Shown here: piece by piece, positions 1-5,723 of the stretch
How the letters are laid out: every line of letters starts with the position of its first letter
How positions within the stretch are numbered: the stretch's first letter is position 1
Origin: Candidatus Staskawiczbacteria bacterium RIFCSPHIGHO2_02_FULL_34_10
Lineage (GTDB): Bacteria; Patescibacteriota; Minisyncoccia; Minisyncoccales; Staskawiczbacteraceae
Assembly (NCBI GenBank): GCA_001821915.1
Contig: MHOR01000014.1
Coordinates: 6,961 to 14,945, forward strand
Direction of reading: 5' to 3'
DNA length: 7,985 nucleotides
The notes under the pieces: model-generated
Database searches by the model: none
The model's input: the letters and a program-made list of their open reading frames with translations, nothing else
Told to the model about the DNA's origin: nothing
Made by a program: the position numbers and the translations under genes

Positions 1-34
1 AGCTTAGAGGGCGGGGTGCTTATTACATTCGCAT
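1..34 (+). repeat. Direct repeat copy before ybaB
   Basis: The first 34 bases match 2884-2917 at 31 of 34 positions. The first 20 bases are identical, and both copies end in TTCGCAT just where the next gene begins (ybaB here, rplK there). In the second copy the first 17 bases are the right arm of an inverted repeat; the left arm for this copy would lie before the window. The G-rich core AGAGGGCGGGG lies about 16 to 18 bases before the start codon, rather far for a ribosome binding site. It may be part of a dispersed palindromic element or a shared 5' leader. Confidence 0.7.
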
Positions 35-287
35 GTTTGAAAAATTAAAAGATTTACATAAATTAAAACAAATGCAGGACTCTTTTAAAAAAGAGAAGCT
101 AACATTTGAAGATAGGGGAGTTTTGGTTACCATGAACGGGAATTTTGAGGTTGAAGAAATCAAATTGAGTAAAGAGCTTAGCGTAGAAGAACAGCAAGAA
201 GTATTAAAGTATTGTTTAAATAAAGTTCGTGAAGATATTCAGAAAACATTAGCCCAAAAGATGATGGCATCGGGAATAAATTTTTAA
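33..287 (+). CDS. ybaB: YbaB/EbfC family nucleoid-associated protein
   Basis: An 84-residue protein of the YbaB/EbfC family, small dimeric DNA-binding proteins that associate with the nucleoid and are commonly encoded next to dnaX and recR. The sequence shows the usual plan: an N-terminal charged helix (residues 1-25, rich in Lys, with an MFEKLKDLHKLKQMQ start), a short beta hairpin around GVLVTMNGNFEVEEIKL (29-45), and a C-terminal helix ending with the family-like KVREDIQKTLAQKM (64-77). It is shorter than the roughly 100 to 110 residues common in the family, mainly for want of the Gly/Met-rich tail. The ATG at 33 overlaps the end of a repeat and has no close Shine-Dalgarno. A hairpin terminator follows 13 bases after the stop. 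Upstream neighbours are not visible. Confidence 0.85.
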   Translation: MFEKLKDLHKLKQMQDSFKKEKLTFEDRGVLVTMNGNFEVEEIKLSKELSVEEQQEVLKYCLNKVREDIQKTLAQKMMASGINF

Positions 288-300
288 AAAAGTATTCTCC

Positions 301-367
301 AAAAAATCGCTTAGTTATAATCCTATTGCATAAATTTATTATAAAATAGGATTATGGGCGATTTTTT
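301..367 (+). terminator. Intrinsic terminator after ybaB
   Basis: A long two-part hairpin: AAAAAATCGC (301-310) pairs with GCGATTTTTT (358-367), and ATAATCCTATT (317-327) pairs with AATAGGATTAT (345-355), separated by a small internal loop. The stem ends in six Ts and is A-rich on the left arm, so it could terminate transcription from either side. It ends 16 bases before the start of the next gene. Confidence 0.8.
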
Positions 368-375
368 GATACAAT
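367..375 (+). promoter_or_regulatory. Possible extended -10 before the beta-CASP nuclease
   Basis: TGATACAAT fits the extended -10 pattern TGnTATAAT with one change. No convincing -35 lies 16 to 18 bases upstream, which is inside the terminator hairpin. A start seven or so bases after the hexamer would fall at or next to the ATG at 384, giving a leaderless message. The gene needs its own promoter if the preceding terminator works; that context is the main support. Confidence 0.35.
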
Positions 376-383
376 GATAAAAT

Positions 384-1790
384 ATGAAAATTACATTTTT
401 TGGCGCGGCGCAAACGGTTACGGGGTCTAAATACTTACTGGAAGTTAATGGTTTTAATCTATTATTAGATTGCGGAATGCACCAGGGCAAACGCGATATT
501 GCGAACCAGTTAAATAAAAAATTTCCTTTTGAAGCTAATAAAATAGATGCGGTGATACTTTCGCATGCTCATGCTGACCACTGCGGAATGTTGCCGGTAT
601 TGGTGCGGGAAGGTTTTAAGGGAAAAGTGTATTGTACTGCTGCCACTACTGATATCGCCAAATTTATTTTAGAGGATTCCGCAAATATACAAGAGCAGGA
701 TGCTTTATATTACAATAAACATCTTAAAGAAGGGGAAGTTAAAATAAAACCTATTTATACAAAACAGGATGTTAAGAAAACTTATGGTCACTTTGAACCC
801 GTATCGTATTTTAGGTTGAGCAACCAATGGACGCAGTTGGCATCCAATATTAGATTCAAGTTTTATGATGCAGGGCATATTTTAGGGTCCGCAATAACGT
901 TGTTGGAAATTACCGAGAATGGCCAAAAGAAAAATTTGATATTCACGGGGGATTTGGGTCGCCATTTTTTACCCATATTACGAGATCCTGAATTTGCAAA
1001 AGAAAATGCAGAAACGTTGATTATGGAAGCAACCTATGGCAATAAAATACATAAGCCCGTGGCGGATTTGGAAGGCGAATTAAAAACTATCATCAATGAA
1101 GCGGTAAAAAATAATAGTAAAATTATGGTACCAGCCTTTTCTTTGGGAAGAACCCAAGAATTATTGTATGTGTTGCATAAATTATTAAATGAAAAGGCGA
1201 TTCCCGCGTTGCCAATTTATATAGATAGTCCGCTGGCGCAAAAAATCACGCGGGTTTTTAATACCTATACTTCGGATTTTGACGAGGAGTTTTGGGAAGA
1301 TTTTGGTGAAAAAGGAGAAAAGGCGTTTTTATTTAATAATTTAATTGCCGTAAGTTCTGTCAAAGAATCACAGAGTATTAATAATAAACCAGGACCGTTT
1401 ATGGTTATTGCCGGGTCTGGTATGTGCGAGGGCGGAAGAATTTTACACCATTTAAAAAATAATATTGAAGATGCAAATAATGTTATTTTGATTACAGGAT
1501 ATCAAGGGGAAAATACCTTAGGCAGAAAAATTATTGAAGGTGTAAGTCCCGTTAAAATTTTTGGATTAGATTATCAGGTTCGTGCCAGAGTAATTATTTT
1601 AAATGAACTTTCGGCTCATGCTGACCAAAAAGATTTATTAAATTATGTCAGTCATGTTACCAGTCTTAAGAAAGTATTTTTAGTGCATACTGAAATGCCC
1701 CAAGCCACCGTTTTTAAAGAAGTAATTATACAAAAGTATCCTAATGTTAAAGTGAATATTCCAAGTTTTGGGGAAGTATTTGAGATTTAG
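384..1790 (+). CDS. Beta-CASP metallo-beta-lactamase RNA nuclease
   Basis: A complete 468-residue protein of the metallo-beta-lactamase/beta-CASP family (CPSF73-like, related to Thermus TTHA0252), zinc-dependent nucleases that process or degrade RNA in the cytoplasm. Zinc-site motifs are visible in order: D29, HAHADH (61-66), AGH with H165, and FTGD with D190. The inserted beta-CASP domain follows, with PAFSLGRTQELL (starting near 250) and GSGMCEGGR (344-352). The late motifs SAHAD (H412) and VHTE (H435) complete the active site; VHTE replaces the more usual VHGE. No KH domain or C-terminal extension is seen. Length is normal for the bacterial members. The ATG at 384 begins directly on the first beta strand (MKITFFGAAQTVTGS), which matches the family. 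It appears to be a single-gene unit between two terminators. Its natural substrate cannot be told from sequence. Confidence 0.93.
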   Translation: MKITFFGAAQTVTGSKYLLEVNGFNLLLDCGMHQGKRDIANQLNKKFPFEANKIDAVILSHAHADHCGMLPVLVREGFKGKVYCTAATTDIAKFILEDSANIQEQDALYYNKHLKEGEVKIKPIYTKQDVKKTYGHFEPVSYFRLSNQWTQLASNIRFKFYDAGHILGSAITLLEITENGQKKNLIFTGDLGRHFLPILRDPEFAKENAETLIMEATYGNKIHKPVADLEGELKTIINEAVKNNSKIMVPAFSLGRTQELLYVLHKLLNEKAIPALPIYIDSPLAQKITRVFNTYTSDFDEEFWEDFGEKGEKAFLFNNLIAVSSVKESQSINNKPGPFMVIAGSGMCEGGRILHHLKNNIEDANNVILITGYQGENTLGRKIIEGVSPVKIFGLDYQVRARVIILNELSAHADQKDLLNYVSHVTSLKKVFLVHTEMPQATVFKEVIIQKYPNVKVNIPSFGEVFEI

Positions 1791-1809
1791 CGCGGCAACT
1801 AACTAACTA

Positions 1810-1838
1810 TTGACTTGCTTTTATCTATCGGCTAATAT
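1810..1838 (+). promoter_or_regulatory. Sigma70-type promoter upstream of secE
   Basis: TTGACT (1810-1815) and TAATAT (1833-1838) are separated by 17 bases, the best promoter match in the window. A 7-base inverted repeat, CTTGCTT (1814-1820) and AAGCAAG (1841-1847), brackets the spacer and -10 and could be an operator or chance. The expected transcript start near 1845 lies only about 13 bases before a hairpin terminator, so transcripts into secE would have to pass it. Confidence 0.55.
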
Positions 1839-1857
1839 GTAAGCAAGAATATATAAG

Positions 1858-1876
1858 CGGCCGACGGGCCGTTTTT
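1858..1876 (+). terminator. Hairpin terminator after the beta-CASP gene
   Basis: CGGCC (1858-1862) and GGCCG (1867-1871) form a GC-only 5-bp stem with a GACG loop, followed by five Ts (1872-1876) and preceded by AAG. It is compact but typical. It may end transcription from the nuclease gene; its position just after a good promoter also allows an attenuation role for secE. Confidence 0.65.
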
Positions 1877-1930
1877 AAATAATTGCGATACCAATATACG
1901 AATGCATACTGATGATACGAATAAAATAAA

Positions 1931-2125
1931 ATGAATATCATTCAAAAAGTAAGAAATTTTTTTAAAGAAGTATATGCTGAATTAAGAAAAACAAACTGGC
2001 TTTCACGCAAGGAAGTTTTAAGGTACACTATAATTGTATTAATAGTTACTGTTGTTGTATCGGCGATTTTGGGGGGGTTGGACTATATATTTTCAGAAAT
2101 ATTAAAAACGTTTATTTTAAAGTAG
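1931..2125 (+). CDS. secE: Preprotein translocase subunit SecE
   Basis: A 64-residue SecE, the small essential subunit that clamps SecY in the inner-membrane SecYEG channel. Residues 5-30 form the amphipathic cytoplasmic helix with the family-like KEVYAELRKTNWLSRKEVL; the conserved TWPxRKE stretch appears as TNWLSRKE, lacking the Pro. One hydrophobic membrane segment spans about 32-54. This single-span form is the common short bacterial type. No Shine-Dalgarno precedes the ATG; the leader is A-rich (AATAAAATAAA). A weaker second promoter-like pair (TTGCGA at 1883, CATACT at 1905, 16-base gap) sits between the terminator and the gene. Its place before nusG and rplK is the standard bacterial order. 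Confidence 0.93.
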   Translation: MNIIQKVRNFFKEVYAELRKTNWLSRKEVLRYTIIVLIVTVVVSAILGGLDYIFSEILKTFILK

Positions 2126-2143
2126 TTTAATGGTTATTAGTTA

Positions 2144-2218
2144 ATAGTTTTAGTTAATTAGTTAATAGGCAAACTAAAAACTATCAAACTAAAACTAACA
2201 GACCACTCAAGAGTGGTC
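2144..2218 (+). repeat. Inverted repeats between secE and nusG
   Basis: The 116-base gap holds two structures. TAGTTTTAGTT (2145-2155) is the exact complement of AACTAAAACTA (2187-2197), with a near copy at 2172-2184, in a stretch made almost only of short TTAGTTAATAG/AAACTA units. Next comes a perfect palindromic hairpin, GACCACT (2201-2207), loop CAAG, AGTGGTC (2212-2218). No T-run follows, so it is not a normal terminator. It may be a processing or stabilising hairpin in the nusG leader. Confidence 0.6.
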
Positions 2219-2241
2219 GGGACTAAAAACCAACAACTAAT

Positions 2242-2793
2242 ATGGCTAAACAATTACTAGAACAAGAAAAAAATTGGTACGTAATTCACACTTATTCAGG
2301 ATATGAAGATGCGGTTGCTAAAAATCTAACGCAAAGAATTGAAAGTTTGAGTATGGAAAACAAGATTTTTAATGTGATTGTGCCAAAAGAAAAAAAAATA
2401 AAAATTAAAAATGGAAAAAGAAAGACAGTTGAAGAAAAGATTTTTCCTGGATATGTATTAGTAGAAATGATTGTGGATGATGAGTCCTGGTACGTGGTAA
2501 GAAATACCCCAAGGGTTACAGGATTTTTAGGGGCGGGGACTACGCCAATTCCAGTTTCCCAAAAAGATATAGATGACTTAATGAAAAGAATGGATGCGGG
2601 CGAACCAGAATTTCAAATTGATTTTGAAATTGGGTCAGCAGTAAAAGTGTTAGATGGGCCATTTAAAGGTTTTGAAGGAAAAGTTTCTGAAATTGACCAA
2701 GCTCGCGGAAAAATTAAAGTGCTGGTTAATATGTTTGGGAGAGATACGCCTGTTGAGTTGGATTCTCTTCAGATTAAGAAGGTTGGAGTATAA
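2242..2793 (+). CDS. nusG: Transcription termination/antitermination protein NusG
   Basis: A 183-residue NusG, the universal factor that binds the RNA polymerase clamp, affects pausing and Rho-dependent termination, and couples transcription to translation via ribosomal protein S10. The NGN domain runs from NWYVIHTYSGYE (11-22) through FPGYVLVEM (68-76) and RVTGFLG (91-97). The C-terminal KOW domain is at about 129-180, with GSAVKVLDGPFKGFEGKV (131-148). A Lys-rich strand loop at 50-66 (KEKKIKIKNGKRK) is normal for the family. Length is typical and there are no insertions. The start is set by MAKQLLEQEKNWYV; no Shine-Dalgarno is seen in CAACAACTAAT before it. The inverted repeat element before rplK starts 7 bases after its stop. 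Confidence 0.96.
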   Translation: MAKQLLEQEKNWYVIHTYSGYEDAVAKNLTQRIESLSMENKIFNVIVPKEKKIKIKNGKRKTVEEKIFPGYVLVEMIVDDESWYVVRNTPRVTGFLGAGTTPIPVSQKDIDDLMKRMDAGEPEFQIDFEIGSAVKVLDGPFKGFEGKVSEIDQARGKIKVLVNMFGRDTPVELDSLQIKKVGV

Positions 2794-2799
2794 GCGACA

Positions 2800-2917
2800 A
2801 CCCCGCCCTCTATGCTATATTTATAAAGCAGGCGGAAATATAAATAATTTAATAGTAAGATCTAGCGTACCCGTTTTTCTAACAGCTTAGAGGGCGGGGT
2901 GCTCATTTTATTCGCAT
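2800..2917 (+). repeat. Inverted repeat element before rplK
   Basis: ACCCCGCCCTCTATGCT (2800-2816) and AGCTTAGAGGGCGGGGT (2884-2900) are complementary at 16 of 17 positions and enclose 67 AT-rich bases. Inside, TATTTATA (2818-2825) pairs with TATAAATA (2839-2846) around a purine-rich loop. The right arm plus the next 17 bases (2884-2917) recur at 1-34 in front of ybaB. The element fills almost the whole 124-base gap between nusG and rplK. It could be a structured leader of rplK mRNA, or a dispersed palindromic repeat; the second copy before an unrelated gene favours the latter. Confidence 0.75.
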
Positions 2918-3343
2918 ATGGCAAAAGAAATAAAAGCAGTCGTAAAAATTCAAATCCAAGCAGGCAAGGCAAATCCTGCTCCTCCGGTTGGACCAGCATT
3001 GGCTCAACACGGGCTTAACATTGCTGAATTCTGCCAAAAGTTTAACGAAGCGACAAAAGATAAAATGGGTTTTGTAATTCCAGCAGAAGTGACTATTTAT
3101 AAAGATAGAAGTTATGTTTTCAAATTAAAAACTCCATTGGCGTCAGAATTATTAAAGAAAGCCGCGGGGATTGAGAAAGGGTCAGGTGAGCCAAATAAAA
3201 AAGTGGTTGGCAAAGTAACTAAAGCGCAGTTAAAAGAAATAGCAGAAGTAAAACTCCCAGATTTAAATACTACCGATATAGAACAAGCAATGAAAGTGAT
3301 TGCTGGGACCGCCAGAAATATGGGCATTTCTATCGAGAAATGA
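2918..3343 (+). CDS. rplK: 50S ribosomal protein L11
   Basis: A complete 141-residue L11, the protein that with 23S rRNA helices H43/H44 forms the GTPase-associated centre where elongation factors and the stringent factor act. The N-terminal domain has the Pro-rich PAPPVGPALAQHGLNI (20-35) and the C-terminal rRNA-binding domain has DLNTTDIEQAMKVIAGTARNMGI (115-137). Length equals the usual bacterial size, and ending at UGA argues that UGA is read as stop here. It follows nusG as expected, but rplA (L1), nearly always next, is missing; a structured sequence and a terminator come instead. Expression may depend on read-through from nusG past the inverted repeat directly upstream. Confidence 0.97.
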   Translation: MAKEIKAVVKIQIQAGKANPAPPVGPALAQHGLNIAEFCQKFNEATKDKMGFVIPAEVTIYKDRSYVFKLKTPLASELLKKAAGIEKGSGEPNKKVVGKVTKAQLKEIAEVKLPDLNTTDIEQAMKVIAGTARNMGISIEK

Positions 3344-3442
3344 CCATATTTTCACAGATGGGGTCGGGAAGATTGGGTATCTTCCCGTGTCGGAAATTAT
3401 TCAAAACCGAGGGTTTTGAAGGAGCGACAGCGACGAATATGG
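3344..3442 (+). ncRNA. Putative structured RNA at the rplK stop codon
   Basis: A 99-base stretch that folds by eye into a closed multi-helix unit. The outer stem is CCATATT (3344-3350) with AATATGG (3436-3442). Inside are CGGGAAGAT/ATCTTCCCG (3365-3373/3379-3387, 9 perfect pairs, 5-base loop) and TTCAAAACC/GGTTTTGAA (3400-3408/3412-3420, up to 9 pairs). TGTCG (3388-3392) can pair with CGACA (3425-3429) around the second hairpin. The outer stem begins on the base after the rplK stop. It has no T-run of its own. It could be a 3' UTR stabilising or regulatory element, or a palindromic repeat; no known RNA family was recognised. Confidence 0.5.
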
Positions 3443-3476
3443 GGATAGAGGTAAAGGGATAATTTTAAAAACAAAA

Positions 3477-3507
3477 CAAAAAAAAACGGCTTACAGGTCG
3501 TTTTTTT
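3477..3507 (+). terminator. Intrinsic terminator of the secE-nusG-rplK unit
   Basis: ACGGC (3486-3490) pairs with GTCGT (3497-3501, one G-U pair) around TTACAG. The stem extends by A-run (3477-3485) to T-run (3502-3507) pairing. With A on the left and T on the right it can act on either strand. It closes the ribosomal block; no gene lies between rplK and it. Confidence 0.8.
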
Positions 3508-3562
3508 GTTTGCTTTTTTATTTTTTAATTAGTAAAATGGAGCAATTCTCATAAATATAAAA

Positions 3563-3591
3563 TAAACTTTGTATGTGAACTTTAATATAAT
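3563..3591 (+). promoter_or_regulatory. Probable promoter of the nucleotide cassette
   Basis: A perfect TATAAT -10 lies at 3586-3591 in the AT-rich gap after the rplK terminator. The -35 is poor (TAAACT at 3563-3568, 17-base spacing). A start near 3598 would give a 75-base or so leader carrying the inverted repeat 3610-3664. The rest of the 3508-3674 gap shows nothing else I can name. Confidence 0.45.
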
Positions 3592-3609
3592 TTATGATAA
3601 TTGCGTAAT

Positions 3610-3664
3610 CCCGCACCAAAAAATCATGGTCTTAAATTAAGAATATATTTTTTTGGTGCGCGGG
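3610..3664 (+). promoter_or_regulatory. Leader hairpin before the nuclease gene
   Basis: CCCGCACCAAAAAA (3610-3623) pairs with TTTTTTTGGTGCGCGGG (3648-3664) except for a GC bulge on the right, enclosing 24 AT-rich bases. The right arm runs into GGGTGG (3662-3667), a Shine-Dalgarno-like purine run 7 bases before the ATG at 3675. Half of that run is inside the stem, so the hairpin could lower translation. There is no T-run after it, so it is not a terminator. Confidence 0.55.
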
Positions 3665-3674
3665 TGGAACAACT

Positions 3675-4487
3675 ATGTTAAAAGAGATACGGGAAATAAA
3701 AGATGGGGTAATGAGAATTACCAGCTTAAGTGAAAGGTGGTATGCTAAAATGTCTGTTAATGAAAAGACCGGGCTGCCTGAATATATTTATTATCCTTCA
3801 TCAACATGGATATCAAGTTATTATCCTAAAGGAATTTATTTTTATAAGTGGCTTGCTGAAAAAGGCTGGGATGAAGCTGAATCGTTAAAACAAGCGGCTG
3901 GAGAAAGAGGTTCGCGGGTGCATCATGCTTGTGAAGATATAGATAATGGAAAAGAAATTAATATTACTGATAAGTATTTAAACCCATCAACCAAACAGCA
4001 AGAAGAACTTTCAAAAGAAGAAGTGGATTGCATTGTAAGTTATAGGGATTTTTTAGATGAAGTAAAACCTGAATTATTAGCGCAGGAAATTACATCATTT
4101 GGCGATGTTTATGCGGGCACCGCTGATAAAATTTTTGCAATAAAAGAGGGGAATCATCGTCAAATTTGGGTGGTTGATTTAAAAACCAGCCAGTCAATTT
4201 GGGCAGAATATGAATTACAAATTTCTTCTTATTCTCATATGCATTTTGATTATAAAAATATGGGAATTACTGATGACGAGTGGCAAAAAAGAAAATTAGC
4301 TATTTTACAAATAGGATATAAAAAAAATAGTAAAGGTTATAAATTTACTGAAATGGAAGATAAGTATAATTTATTTCGCAATGTTGCCTATGAAATTTGG
4401 AAAAACGAAAATCCAGATGTAAAACCAAAAGAACGGGATTATCCCTTGGTTATTTTTTCAAAGCTTAGGAGAAAAAACAAAAAGTAA
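3675..4487 (+). CDS. PD-(D/E)XK nuclease superfamily protein
   Basis: A 270-residue protein with the core of the PD-(D/E)XK nuclease fold as found in RecB/AddB nuclease domains, Cas4 and phage exonucleases. Visible motifs, in order: GERGSRVHHACE (76-87, the RGxxxH-type helix with H83), E138 before the first strand, GTAD with D151, VVDLKT with D168 and K170, and LQISSY with Q182 and Y186, which matches the QxxxY motif of the RecB group. No cluster of four Cys is seen, so the Fe-S Cas4/AddB form is unlikely. An N-terminal region (1-60) rich in Tyr and Trp is not assigned. The C-terminus is Lys-rich. It leads a run of nucleotide metabolism genes with only 12 bases before dcd. A role in DNA repair or recombination is inferred from the fold; phage origin is possible. 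Confidence 0.75.
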   Translation: MLKEIREIKDGVMRITSLSERWYAKMSVNEKTGLPEYIYYPSSTWISSYYPKGIYFYKWLAEKGWDEAESLKQAAGERGSRVHHACEDIDNGKEINITDKYLNPSTKQQEELSKEEVDCIVSYRDFLDEVKPELLAQEITSFGDVYAGTADKIFAIKEGNHRQIWVVDLKTSQSIWAEYELQISSYSHMHFDYKNMGITDDEWQKRKLAILQIGYKKNSKGYKFTEMEDKYNLFRNVAYEIWKNENPDVKPKERDYPLVIFSKLRRKNKK

Positions 4488-4499
4488 ATTAAAAATATC

Positions 4500-5096
4500 A
4501 TGATTTTATCTGATAGGGACATCAAAAAATATTTAAAAGAAGGGAAAATAAGCATAAAACCTCTTTTTCCAAGTTCAATTCAACCCGCATCTGTTGATTT
4601 ACACTTGGGGGCTGACTTTTTGGTTTTCAGGACGCATAAGGGTGTATGTATTGACCCGAAAGAACCGATAGAGAATTTAATGGAAAAAGTGACTATTAAT
4701 AATGATAAGCAATTTATTATCCACCCCGGCGAATTTGCGCTTGGTATGACGTACGAAATTATTGGGGTTGCCGATGACATGGTGGGGCGCCTTGAGGGCA
4801 AGTCTTCTATTGGCAGAATGGGTTTAATTATCCATGCAACCGCGGGATACTTAGACCCCGGAAATAAATTAAAAATGACGCTTGAACTTCATAATGTTTC
4901 AACGCTTCCCATAAAGCTTTATTACAAAATGCCTATTGCCCAAATGTCATTTACACCGCTTTCTTCTAAGGCCGATAACCCCTATAGTAAAAAAAGAAAG
5001 GGAAGCAAATATTATGGCAATATGAAACCGAAAGCTTCGCAATACTGGAAAAATTTCAAAGAGAATAATGGCTGGATTAAATTTAATGGCAAATAA
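4500..5096 (+). CDS. dcd: dCTP deaminase, probably also dUTPase
   Basis: A 198-residue member of the trimeric dCTP deaminase/dUTPase family. Motifs: PSSIQPASVDLHLG (24-37), GRLEGKSSIGRMG (96-108), HATAGYLDPG (112-121), the catalytic-type Glu in TLELHN (E129), and the C-terminal GSKYYGN that closes on the nucleotide. The sequence HATAG with Gly at 116, where E. coli Dcd has His, resembles the bifunctional enzymes of Methanocaldococcus and Mycobacterium, which turn dCTP straight into dUMP. That would feed the ThyX-like enzyme encoded downstream without a separate dUTPase. The start is supported by the family-like MILSDRDIKKYL. AGGAG occurs 28 bases upstream, too far to count as its binding site. 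The Nudix gene follows after 2 bases, so co-translation is likely. Bifunctionality is inference. Confidence 0.92.
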   Translation: MILSDRDIKKYLKEGKISIKPLFPSSIQPASVDLHLGADFLVFRTHKGVCIDPKEPIENLMEKVTINNDKQFIIHPGEFALGMTYEIIGVADDMVGRLEGKSSIGRMGLIIHATAGYLDPGNKLKMTLELHNVSTLPIKLYYKMPIAQMSFTPLSSKADNPYSKKRKGSKYYGNMKPKASQYWKNFKENNGWIKFNGK

Positions 5097-5098
5097 TT

Positions 5099-5710
5099 AT
5101 GAGCAAAGATGACGAAAAAGTATTAGTAGTGCCAGCTGAGGTGATTTTTAATAAAGGCAAATGGCAAGGATTAAAAAAAGATAATGTAGATTATTATCTG
5201 GATTTAATAAAAAATAATTACCAATTTAAAAAAAGGGGGGATGTAGAAACTGACCCATCATGGCAGCAAATAATTCCATATATTGTTTTTAGTTTTGAAA
5301 GCAAATATTTTATTTATAAATATTTACTAAAGGCAGGGGAGCAAAGGCTGGTTGATACTTATCAAATTGGAGTCGGCGGCCATATTAATGAAATTGATAC
5401 TAGTGGTTCAAGGGATGTACTAGAGGAGGGAATGATGCGTGAGTGGTCAGAAGAAGTTGAATATAAAGGTAATATATTAGAAAGAAAATTAATTGGATTA
5501 TTAAGCGATGATTCACGCCCGGTAGAAGCAGTACACTTGGGATTAGTGTATAGTTTTGTAGGAGACAGTCCAGAAATTTCAATAAAAGAAAAAGATAAAA
5601 TGAAGGGGGAGTTGGTGGAATTAAAAGATATTGAAGAAAAAATAAAAGACAACGATGGTATTTGGATAAAGTTAGTGTATAGGGATTATTTAAGTAAATT
5701 AATAAAGTAA
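5099..5710 (+). CDS. Nudix-like hydrolase
   Basis: A 203-residue protein with a modified Nudix box. GVGGHIN (91-97) leads into REWSEEV (114-120), the catalytic REUXEE part that binds Mg. The canonical spacing Gx5Ex7 is stretched, and the last Gly of the box is Glu. This GGH plus REWSEE layout resembles proteins often named phosphoesterase (MutT family). Residues 1-90 form a domain before the box, with a beta-rich IIPYIVFSFESKYFIYKY (58-75). The substrate cannot be read from the sequence; a (d)NTP or related pyrophosphate is the general expectation. Between dcd and tmk, cleaning of unwanted dNTPs is a reasonable guess. It starts 2 bases after dcd with no binding site, which fits translational coupling. 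The next gene is separated by a palindromic region. Confidence 0.7.
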   Translation: MSKDDEKVLVVPAEVIFNKGKWQGLKKDNVDYYLDLIKNNYQFKKRGDVETDPSWQQIIPYIVFSFESKYFIYKYLLKAGEQRLVDTYQIGVGGHINEIDTSGSRDVLEEGMMREWSEEVEYKGNILERKLIGLLSDDSRPVEAVHLGLVYSFVGDSPEISIKEKDKMKGELVELKDIEEKIKDNDGIWIKLVYRDYLSKLIK

Positions 5711-5723
5711 GTAAGTAAGGAAT

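Noticed and set aside
2654..2890. A 78-codon + strand frame overlapping the nusG end and the rplK leader.
   Set aside because: It is a shifted reading of nusG that runs into the inverted repeat; the product has no family features.
2884..2917. tRNA or tRNA-like gene in the GC-rich repeat.
   Set aside because: No T-loop GTTCRA sequence, anticodon arm or matching acceptor stem could be found on either strand.
3341..3343. Alternative genetic code with UGA read as Gly (as in Gracilibacteria).
   Set aside because: L11 ends at its normal length at this UGA and no gene has an internal in-frame UGA.
3655..3675. T-box riboswitch: GGGTGGAAC matches part of the T-box sequence.
   Set aside because: The match stops there, no specifier stem or following terminator is present, and the downstream gene is not an amino acid or tRNA synthetase gene.
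3675..4487. Cas4 of a CRISPR system.
   Set aside because: No cysteine cluster, no cas genes and no repeat array are seen in the window.
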